The position numbers were made by a program, and so were the translations under genes. Below, piece by piece: positions 1 through 4,572 of a stretch of 7,088 nt of DNA. Below the pieces are notes generated by a model. It searched no databases and had not been told where the DNA came from. It saw only the letters and a list, made by a program, of their open reading frames with translations. This DNA comes from Pseudomonadota bacterium. GTDB taxonomy: Bacteria; Pseudomonadota; Gammaproteobacteria; Steroidobacterales; Steroidobacteraceae. Each line of letters opens with the position of its first letter. Position 1 is the stretch's first letter. The stretch spans positions 1 to 7,088 of the forward strand of contig JAJZLX010000754.1 of the NCBI GenBank assembly GCA_021850555.1. The letters are read 5' to 3'.

Positions 1-424
1 AAAGGTTGTTCAGCCTCATGGTCGGCGGTATACCGCATCCTACCGTGTCCACTTCGGCCTCAGAGCGCCGGGCTGGAGAAGCACCCGGCGGTGAGTCGTT
101 TTCACTTCACTTTGCGTCGTCTGCCCCGAAGGGCGGGCTGGTCAAGTCTCCTGTTGTCCCTCGTCGGTCAGGATGGCCGATGGGGGCAACAAGGCGGCGA
201 CTCGACGTACAGCTTGAAGCGGTAGGCCGGGGGGGGAACGCTGAGACTTTCGGGCTTCGACGCTCATGGAGGTACGTCTAAAACGGGACGCTATGGAGTC
301 CAACTATGGACGTTCCGGGACGATCTGGCAAATCCGGTTTACGCGCAACGGGTTAAGTCCCCAGGGAGCGGACTCGGAGAACTGCACCTCGCTCGCGCCC
401 GGCAGAGCCACGCTCAGCCGTCAG
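1..424. other. Left-edge stretch with no supportable gene
   Basis: No frame here gives a protein I recognise. The open frames are arginine/proline-rich and look like GC-driven chance frames. Several inverted repeats are present: a perfect 12-bp palindrome GCGGTATACCGC at 25-36; a hairpin with arms CGCCGGG/CCCGGCG at 66-72 and 84-90; GCCC-CGAA-GGGC at 123-134; a longer stem between GTTG (153) and CAAC (190) with inner arms TCGG/CCGA; and GTCCA/TGGAC at 298-302 and 307-311. A run of eight G lies at 229-236. The stretch lies downstream of the kfrA-like/tumEA operon, so it would include its 3' untranslated end, but no hairpin followed by a U tract is obvious. It may be non-coding RNA, decayed DNA or the edge of another element. 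Confidence 0.5.
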
Positions 425-775
425 TCAGGCAACTGCCTTCAGCGTGAAGGCGACGTGAATTACTTCGTAAGGAAAGATCACCTGCCCCTGCGGCGTCTTG
501 CTGAGAACACCCGCATTTAGCAACGCGTGTACGTCACCATGAACCGCCTTCACGTCGCGCTCGACCCGGCGAGCGATTTCGCGGATGCCGAGCGGGCCCG
601 CTCCGGCCATCGCTTTCAAGATCTCCCAGCGTTTCGCAGTCAGCACCTGCCACAGCAACTCCGGTGAGGCAAAGCTGATGCGAGCCGAGTTCATCGCCCG
701 CCGACCCGTCACGGTATTCGCCACCTCATCCAATGCACCCCTCAGGGAGCGCACCTCAAGCGTCATTGTCTTCAT
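425..775 (-). CDS. tumA: TumA-type winged-helix antitoxin
   Basis: A 116-residue protein, the likely antitoxin of the TumE/TumA pair, which should neutralise TumE and repress the pair's own promoter. Residues about 37-105 form a winged helix: LLWQVLTAKRWEILKAMAG, then IREIARRVERDVKAVHGDVH as the helix-turn-helix, then a wing around LLNAGVLSKTPQGQVIFPYE. This matches the HVO_A0114-like DNA-binding proteins that accompany TumE (DUF6516) toxins. The frame stays open upstream to 916, but ATG 775 is chosen because it starts the conserved part, has GGGGTGG just upstream, and overlaps the toxin stop by 20 bp, as expected for a coupled pair. The toxin-first order is usual for this family. The function is inferred from family and context; an unrelated regulator of the same fold is the main alternative. 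Confidence 0.78.
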   Translation of the reverse strand: MKTMTLEVRSLRGALDEVANTVTGRRAMNSARISFASPELLWQVLTAKRWEILKAMAGAGPLGIREIARRVERDVKAVHGDVHALLNAGVLSKTPQGQVIFPYEVIHVAFTLKAVA

Positions 776-1052
776 CGCGCCACCCCGCGACATCACGTTC
801 GAAATCTGCCAGAAGCTTCTCCATGCTCTCGAACCGGTACGCACGCTCCTGGTCGCCAGCGTGCCGGTGATCACCTTTGCCGGCCTCGTTGTCGTAGCGT
901 AGGACGCACTGCCCATTCACGACGAAGGCCAGGCGGTACTTCAGATCATGGGTGCATCCGCGCAGCGGAGTGCGAAGCTCCCAAACCACGAGTTCGGCGA
1001 ATTCATGATCAGAGAGGATAATCCGCTGATCGACCAGCAGCCGCGCTCGCAT
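756..1052 (-). CDS. tumE: TumE-family toxin (DUF6516)
   Basis: A 98-residue protein with the TumE/DUF6516 signature. An N-terminal beta-rich half (VVWELRTPL near 22-30, HDLKYRLAFVVNGQCVLRYD near 35-54) leads into the hallmark YDNEAGKGDHRH (53-64). The protein ends in an acidic helix, MEKLLADFERDVAGW (77-91). Toxins of this family pair with a small winged-helix antitoxin and occur on plasmids, Tn3-type elements and chromosomes; the target is not evident from sequence. The length is normal and the signature is intact, so it is probably functional. It starts 20 bp after the kfrA-like stop and overlaps tumA by 20 bp. No Shine-Dalgarno sequence precedes ATG 1052. Instead a promoter with its -10 at 1060-1065 predicts a transcript starting at or next to the ATG, suggesting leaderless translation. 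The family call is solid; toxicity is inferred. Confidence 0.85.
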   Translation of the reverse strand: MRARLLVDQRIILSDHEFAELVVWELRTPLRGCTHDLKYRLAFVVNGQCVLRYDNEAGKGDHRHAGDQERAYRFESMEKLLADFERDVAGWRDEDNDA

Positions 1053-1059
1053 GTTGGAA

Positions 1060-1089
1060 AGGATAACAACACCTAGAGCATGTTGTCAA
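1060..1089 (-). promoter_or_regulatory. Internal sigma70-type promoter for tumEA
   Basis: Read on the minus strand, a perfect TTGACA (-35, 1089-1084) is followed after 18 bp by TATCCT (-10, 1065-1060), which matches four of six consensus bases. The expected transcript start is about 1052-1054, at the tumE ATG (1052), which has no Shine-Dalgarno sequence. The promoter lies over the last codons of the kfrA-like gene, so tumEA could be expressed separately from it. This is a motif-based prediction only. Confidence 0.5.
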
Positions 1090-1100
1090 TCAATACAACA
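1066..1100. repeat. Three ACAACA/TGTTGT half-sites on the tumEA promoter
   Basis: On the plus strand, ACAACA (1066-1071), TGTTGT (1081-1086) and ACAACA (1095-1100) alternate in orientation at 15- and 14-bp steps. They form two overlapping inverted repeats that share the middle arm. The middle arm overlaps the -35 box and the first sits next to the -10 box. The arrangement is what an autorepressor would use, and TumA is the obvious candidate. Six-base arms are short, so chance is possible, though the location is telling. Confidence 0.4.
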
Positions 1101-1582
1101 GCCGAGGGTGCCACGGCCGCTTGGGCAAGCCTGGCGTTCTCCCGCTCGAGCTCCGCGATCCGCTGGTGAAGCCGCAGCTGCTGCGCTGCCGAGTCGCGCT
1201 CGCAGCGCTTGATGGCCTGCGCAAGCCGCTGCTCGTACTCTTCCTTCCGTTCAGCGAAGCGATCAGCCCACAGATCTTGATGCGATCGCTCGCGTTCTTC
1301 GGACAGTTCAGCGCGCGCAATCGCGTCGGCCCGCTCACGCTCGGCCTCGCGCAACGCCGCTTGTAGCCGGGCGATCTCGGCGTCCGGAGTACCCTCGTAG
1401 CTCGGCGCCACCATGCGCGAGGTCTCCTCGCGCAGAATCCGCGCCACCCGCGCGTTCTTCCCCTTCGCCTGATACCGGCATCGAAGTTCTTCGGAAATTC
1501 GACGCACCGTGACACGCCGCTGTGTCTGCAGCAGCTCGCGGCACGTTTGCGCGATCACGGCATCGGAGAGCTTCTGGTACAC
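1073..1582 (-). CDS. KfrA-like plasmid DNA-binding coiled-coil protein
   Basis: A 169-residue protein with two parts. Residues about 3-55 resemble the KfrA N-terminal DNA-binding domain (helix VIAQTCRELLQTQRR, then VTVRRISEELRCRY and NARVARILREET). Residues about 67-156 form a long charged coiled coil (IARLQAALREAERERADAIA through RIAELERENARLAQA). KfrA proteins of IncP-type plasmids repress their own promoter and help plasmid stability through filament-like assembly; this one is shorter than IncP-1 KfrA. The start is GTG 1582: a TGA lies two codons upstream in frame, so there is no earlier start. The ribosome site is weak (GAGG almost touching the GTG), which hints at modest expression or a different start. 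tumE follows after 20 bp, so the three genes may be co-transcribed. The domain call rests on architecture more than on diagnostic residues. Confidence 0.65.
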   Translation of the reverse strand: MYQKLSDAVIAQTCRELLQTQRRVTVRRISEELRCRYQAKGKNARVARILREETSRMVAPSYEGTPDAEIARLQAALREAERERADAIARAELSEERERSHQDLWADRFAERKEEYEQRLAQAIKRCERDSAAQQLRLHQRIAELERENARLAQAAVAPSAVVLIDNML

Positions 1583-1701
1583 GCCTCAAGGGTATCATCT
1601 GTTCCCCTTCACGTCGATCCGGTGGCCAAGACTCCCCAGGCGCCCTCCTCTTCTCCCTTGATGGCGATGTAAGCCATTGAATACATGAAAAATAATCCGC
1701 A

Positions 1702-1725
1702 GGAATGTTCCACGGAATGTTCCAC
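1702..1725. repeat. Perfect 12-bp tandem repeat, candidate KfrA operator
   Basis: Two head-to-tail copies of GGAATGTTCCAC (1702-1713 and 1714-1725). Each contains the near-palindrome GGAA-TG-TTCC. The second copy runs into the palindrome CACGC-TT-GCGTG (1723-1734). The array lies 120-143 bp upstream of the kfrA-like GTG. KfrA-type proteins autorepress through repeats in their promoter regions, which makes this a reasonable operator candidate; ParB binding is another possibility. Confidence 0.45.
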
Positions 1726-1897
1726 GCTTGCGTGCTGACAACCTCGCCTCTCGCATCGCGCGCCCGCCAGACTGGCGCAGAAGCGCGCGACGAGCTCTCC
1801 TGCCCACGTCCGGTCCGGTCTGGTCGCTTGCGCGGCACCGGCCGCAGGCCGTGTTCTTTTTCCTGTTTCACAGAACTCCGGAAGAATCTCTATTTGT

Positions 1898-1913
1898 TAT
1901 GCGCCAGCGCATA
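1898..1913. repeat. 16-bp palindrome TATGCGC-CA-GCGCATA
   Basis: Seven-base perfect arms around CA, 21 bp past the stop of the winged-helix gene. As RNA on the minus strand it would fold with a CUGG loop, but the following bases (ACAAATAGAG) are not U-rich. It is therefore at best a weak terminator and may equally be a protein-binding site. Confidence 0.35.
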
Positions 1914-1934
1914 GCTCGTGATGTGCACCGGCGC

Positions 1935-3110
1935 TCAGTTGGGTCTCGCTGCGGCCATCCAGCCCGAGAGAACCCGTGCCGCGGGGGTCACGCCTGCCGC
2001 TCCGCGGGGTTCTGGGGCCAGTTGCCGGATGCTCGAGAGGGAGCCTGCAGGGAGCCCTTGGTCCCCTCCCCTATCCACTGGAGTCCTCGTTCCGCGGCCT
2101 GTCGATGGGGCGCTCCCGCCTCTCACGGAGAGGTTCACCGCCCAGTTCGGCGGCATGCGATGCGGTCGCGACCAGGCGCCCTCGCGAACCTTTTTCAGCG
2201 CGATGTGGATCGCGTGCAGTGCCGAGAACTTCGCGAGAGCGCCCTCTTCCGCGGACCACACGATCTGACGGCACAGCTCATCGACGTCGGTGCTCCCGCG
2301 GGCGGTCTGCAGGCCGCGCCGTAGGCGAGCGAGCTCAAGTATCGAGAGTCGGCGGCGCGGTCGTGGCGAGTCTGCAGCGGTACTCAGGCAGGGCGCTCGT
2401 GCTGGGGTAGCCTGCGGCTGGGGACGGGCGAGGATGGCGAGTAGCTGCAGCACGGTGCGCTGCTCTTCGGCGGTGAGCGCCGAGTCCGTATCGAACGCCA
2501 TCGTGGCGGCGTGCTGCGAGAAGGCTTGGTCGTACCGGGCGCGTTCAGTCTTTGACATGCGCCCGAGGAGGGCGGCCTGAGCTCGTATGCGCTCCCGGCC
2601 GGAGAGGCCGACAAAGGGATCCGGCAACGCCACGCGCGGCGCAGGGGCATGGGCCGGATCGCTCGAGGGGGGCTCAGGTGGGCGACTGTCCTCGGGTACG
2701 AGCGGTGCGCTCGAGGCCGGAGGTCTGCGGCGGTTCGGGTAGCGGTCAAGCCCGCGGACGAGATCGGCCGGCAGGCGGAATTCAGTCACCGCGACGGCCT
2801 GCTGGTGGGGCCGGGCGCTGTCGCGTCCGGGATCGGCGCGGCGCAGCAGTCCGAGCCGGATGAGCAGCTGGTAGGAGCGGGTGACCGTAGAGGTGCTGAG
2901 CTTGCAGCGCGACGCGACGGCCGCAAGCGGGATCTCCGAACAGTGATCCCCGGAGATCATCCCGGCTTTCAGGTGAGTCAGCAGTACCAGAATGGCCGCC
3001 GACGGCAGACGCTTCCCGGCGATCACATCGAACAGAGGATCCGGCAAGTGAGTGTAGAACTTGTCCTGGACCAGCACGTCGCGTGGGTCTCGATTGCAAT
3101 GCTTGGGCAC
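1935..3110 (-). CDS. Winged-helix plasmid/ICE maintenance protein
   Basis: A 391-residue protein of uncertain role. Residues about 22-113 form a winged helix: PDPLFDVIAGKRLPSAAILV, then the helix-turn-helix PLAAVASRCKLSTSTVTRSY and helix LLIRLGLLRR, then a wing ending VTEFRLP. A proline-rich linker follows (about 125-165), then a helical middle (GLSGRERIRAQAALLGRM, 168-185; TAEEQRTVLQLLAILAR, 213-229). A second helical module spans about 252-322, ending IHIALKKVREGAWSRPHRM. The last 65 or so residues are low-complexity. The layout recalls the STY4528-type HTH proteins found near parA/parB in SPI-7-like elements, and some plasmid Rep proteins; I cannot choose between replication initiator and regulator. 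GTG 3110 is preferred because GGGAGG lies four bases upstream. The gene sits between parB and the kfrA-like gene, with its own control region. Confidence 0.6.
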   Translation of the reverse strand: MPKHCNRDPRDVLVQDKFYTHLPDPLFDVIAGKRLPSAAILVLLTHLKAGMISGDHCSEIPLAAVASRCKLSTSTVTRSYQLLIRLGLLRRADPGRDSARPHQQAVAVTEFRLPADLVRGLDRYPNRRRPPASSAPLVPEDSRPPEPPSSDPAHAPAPRVALPDPFVGLSGRERIRAQAALLGRMSKTERARYDQAFSQHAATMAFDTDSALTAEEQRTVLQLLAILARPQPQATPARAPCLSTAADSPRPRRRLSILELARLRRGLQTARGSTDVDELCRQIVWSAEEGALAKFSALHAIHIALKKVREGAWSRPHRMPPNWAVNLSVRGGSAPSTGRGTRTPVDRGGDQGLPAGSLSSIRQLAPEPRGAAGVTPAARVLSGWMAAARPN

Positions 3111-3114
3111 AAAA

Positions 3115-3120
3115 CCTCCC
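3115..3120 (-). promoter_or_regulatory. Shine-Dalgarno GGGAGG for the winged-helix gene
   Basis: GGGAGG on the minus strand lies four bases (TTTT) upstream of GTG 3110 and decides that start. A small inverted repeat TCAGC/GCTGA (3122-3126 and 3133-3137) sits just upstream and could form a short hairpin next to it in the mRNA. Confidence 0.65.
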
Positions 3121-3161
3121 CTCAGCAGTGAAGCTGATTTACGAAAAGTCGAGGGAATTGC

Positions 3162-3179
3162 CGGGTCGAGCTTGACCCG
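3162..3179. promoter_or_regulatory. Operator-like palindrome CGGGTCGAGCTTGACCCG
   Basis: An 18-bp palindrome with only one mismatched pair (3168/3173), centred about 60 bp upstream of the winged-helix GTG. Its size and position suit an autoregulatory operator for that protein or a ParB/KfrA site. No good -35/-10 pair was found beside it, so the promoter itself is unplaced. Confidence 0.45.
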
Positions 3180-3255
3180 ATGCGGTTTCGCGTCTAACCT
3201 TGAAAGTGCTAGGTTTCTGAGGTTATGGCGGTTTACCGCTCAATCCCTGAAATTG

Positions 3256-3286
3256 TGAAAAGCCCCGCCCAAAGCGGGGCTTTTCA
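3256..3286. terminator. Strong bidirectional hairpin terminator
   Basis: Perfect 13-bp arms (3256-3268 and 3274-3286) around a five-base loop. The stem has a GCCCCGC/GCGGGGC core, with AAAA on one side and TTTT on the other, so it can act as a Rho-independent terminator on either strand. It should stop parAB transcripts before the winged-helix gene, which implies that gene has its own promoter within 3121-3255. Confidence 0.85.
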
Positions 3287-3394
3287 TTTGGGCGGGTCGG
3301 GCATGACGCTACTCCTGGGTGGCTGAGAAGGAAGAAGAGGGCGGAAATTGGCGGTCCAGCCCAAAAGGCCGATTTTCCGAACCCCAGATGCGCG

Positions 3395-3417
3395 AAACCC
3401 CGGTCGAACCGGGGTTT
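3395..3417. terminator. Second hairpin terminator downstream of parB
   Basis: Perfect 10-bp arms (3395-3404 and 3408-3417, AAACCCCGGT/ACCGGGGTTT) around a three-base loop. On the minus strand it ends in TTT, then CGCG, so the U tract is short. It is the first hairpin reached after the candidate parS sites and probably ends the parAB message, with the stronger hairpin at 3256-3286 as backup. Confidence 0.65.
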
Positions 3418-3448
3418 GGTGGAGCGGATGAGCTCGTGACGCTGAGCG

Positions 3449-3466
3449 AGTCCTACGCGTAGGACT
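3449..3466. repeat. Candidate parS site, copy 2
   Basis: Perfect 18-bp palindrome AGTCCTACGCGTAGGACT, identical to the one at 3498-3515. The flanking bases differ, so symmetry and identity both end at 18 bp. Plasmid centromeres are commonly short palindromes next to parB, so ParB is the likely ligand. The sequence does not match the chromosomal parS consensus or the IncP KorB operator. Confidence 0.65.
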
Positions 3467-3497
3467 ACGAACAAGCAGTGGTGGCGGAGGATGCCTG

Positions 3498-3515
3498 AGT
3501 CCTACGCGTAGGACT
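3498..3515. repeat. Candidate parS site, copy 1
   Basis: Perfect 18-bp palindrome AGTCCTACGCGTAGGACT starting 13 bp past the parB stop. It is the same as the copy at 3449-3466, with a 49-bp start-to-start distance. Two exact copies of a perfect palindrome in the parB 3' flank are most simply read as a centromere. Confidence 0.65.
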
Positions 3516-3528
3516 TGCTGCTGGCCGC

Positions 3529-4572
3529 TCACTTCGCACCCCCTCGGCGGCCCAGCTTGGACTGAAGACGCTTGGTGAGCAGGTCTTTGATCTCCTCGGA
3601 GAGCGCCTTTGCCGTATCCGGGTCGACATGCTTGCCGAAGCGGATGGCAATTCGTTCCTTTCGCAGGGAATAGGCAAAAGCGGTCCGGCCATCGATCTTG
3701 ACCGTCTCGGACTGCGAACCCGTCTCCTTCGGCTTACGAGCGGACGCAGCGTCGATAAGCTGTCGCAAGACAATTTCCGGTGCGGGCCGATCGGGCCGTT
3801 TGGCGAGCTTTCGAGCAACCGCGATCACCGCGGCCTCGTTTGCCTTGAGTGCCGGGGCCAGCATGTACACCCAGCGCACTGCGATGACTCGCGGGTCGCC
3901 AAACGCCTCGAGGATCGGTTGCGGCAACCCTGCGGTCTGAAGATAGGAGGATACCGATTGCTTGCTTAGGCCGGTGGCCTCGGCGATCGACTGCTGATCA
4001 GGGAAGATCCCGCCCTCGAGCCAGTTACGAAACATGGCCCCCAACTCGTACGCCGAGAGGTCCTTTCGTGCTGCATTCTCGAGATACATGTGCAGCGCGA
4101 GCGTAGTGAGATCCTGTGCGGCCGAATCGAGTACCGCCCGGATCTTGAACGGGCATTCCCGATCCAGTTGCAAGGCCGCCTCATGGCGTCGGTGCCCGTA
4201 GACAACCTCGTAATCATGCTCTGGGTCACCTGTAACCGCTCGCACTGAGATGGGCATGATCTGCCCATCCCGAATGAGGCTTCTTTTGAGGGCGCTGAAG
4301 TCCTCGTCGCTTTCGATGAGGCTGAGTTCGTGCCGGTTGGCCTGAGCACTCCGCCGAATGCGCTTCGGATCGAGCGATAAGATGACGCCGCCCTCACGCC
4401 GTTCCTTCTCGAGCACTTCAACGCGTGCGGCAAAGCCCTGGGTCATCTGCTCCCCGACCTGCCCGATGAACGTGCGCGCAGGTCGAGCAGCACCCGGGGG
4501 AACCTCCGCAGCGGCTCCTTGCTGCTGCAATGAGCTGAGAACGCGTCTGGCGATGTCCTCACGCTTACTCAC
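3529..4572 (-). CDS. parB: ParB/RepB-family partition protein
   Basis: A 347-residue centromere-binding partition protein. The N-terminus SKREDIARRVLSSL (2-15) resembles ParA-contacting tails. The ParB/Srx-like domain runs from about 64 to 178: the nucleotide-binding motif is GHRRHEA (126-132), the plasmid-type variant of GERRxxA, followed by ENAARKDLSAYE (165-176). The central helix-turn-helix is SIAEATGLSKQSVSSYLQ (195-212). A basic C-terminal region (about 290-347) probably dimerises. GTG 4572 is chosen over an ATG at 4629 because it overlaps the parA stop as GTGA and the conserved N-terminus begins there; the extra upstream residues are just the parA frame-shifted. Translation is probably coupled to parA. 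It should bind the palindromes just downstream and stimulate the ParA ATPase. The family assignment is firm; the sites are inferred. Confidence 0.93.
   Translation of the reverse strand: MSKREDIARRVLSSLQQQGAAAEVPPGAARPARTFIGQVGEQMTQGFAARVEVLEKERREGGVILSLDPKRIRRSAQANRHELSLIESDEDFSALKRSLIRDGQIMPISVRAVTGDPEHDYEVVYGHRRHEAALQLDRECPFKIRAVLDSAAQDLTTLALHMYLENAARKDLSAYELGAMFRNWLEGGIFPDQQSIAEATGLSKQSVSSYLQTAGLPQPILEAFGDPRVIAVRWVYMLAPALKANEAAVIAVARKLAKRPDRPAPEIVLRQLIDAASARKPKETGSQSETVKIDGRTAFAYSLRKERIAIRFGKHVDPDTAKALSEEIKDLLTKRLQSKLGRRGGAK

Larger units (their letters stand above)
1583..1934. other. Spacer between winged-helix gene and kfrA-like gene
   Basis: This 352-bp stretch has no convincing gene. 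It holds a 16-bp palindrome close behind the winged-helix stop, a tandem 12-bp repeat with an adjacent CACGC-TT-GCGTG palindrome (1723-1734), and an AT-richer patch at 1681-1700. It probably carries the kfrA-like promoter and operator, but no well-matched -35/-10 pair is visible. A 25-codon open frame (1686 down to 1609, minus strand) with a faint HicB-like look is discussed under findings. Confidence 0.5.
3111..3528. other. Control region between parB and winged-helix gene
   Basis: These 418 bp hold, in minus-strand order: two identical 18-bp palindromes, two hairpin terminators, a GGTT-rich patch (GGTT at 3184, 3212, 3221 and 3230), a small GCGGT-TT-ACCGC palindrome (3228-3239), a larger 18-bp palindrome and a Shine-Dalgarno sequence. 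This is where a centromere and possibly a replication origin would be expected. I see no DnaA box and no clear long iteron array. The stretch 3288-3394 between the hairpins shows nothing recognisable. Confidence 0.55.

Noticed and set aside
229..268. Run of G followed by AACGCTGAGA, resembling the start of a Tn3-family terminal repeat
   Set aside because: TumE/TumA pairs are known on Tn3-type elements, but the 38-bp pattern ending in TAAG is missing, and no matching opposite end or transposase/resolvase is in the window.
585..902. Plus-strand open frame of 105 codons
   Set aside because: It is the antisense shadow of tumE/tumA and has no ribosome site or recognisable domain.
890..903. GCGTAGGAC, resembling half of the parS candidate
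   Set aside because: It is a single half-site inside the tumE coding region, without its partner.
1335..1871. Long minus-strand open frame of 178 codons
   Set aside because: It overlaps the kfrA-like gene in another frame, is arginine-rich without a recognisable domain, and is explained by GC-rich shadowing.
1864..1876. TGTTTCAC, half of the chromosomal parS consensus
   Set aside because: The second half (AGAACTCC) does not complete the palindrome, so it is probably chance.
2552..3131. Plus-strand open frames of 103 and 160 codons
   Set aside because: They are antisense shadows of the winged-helix gene, with low-complexity Arg/Gly-rich products.
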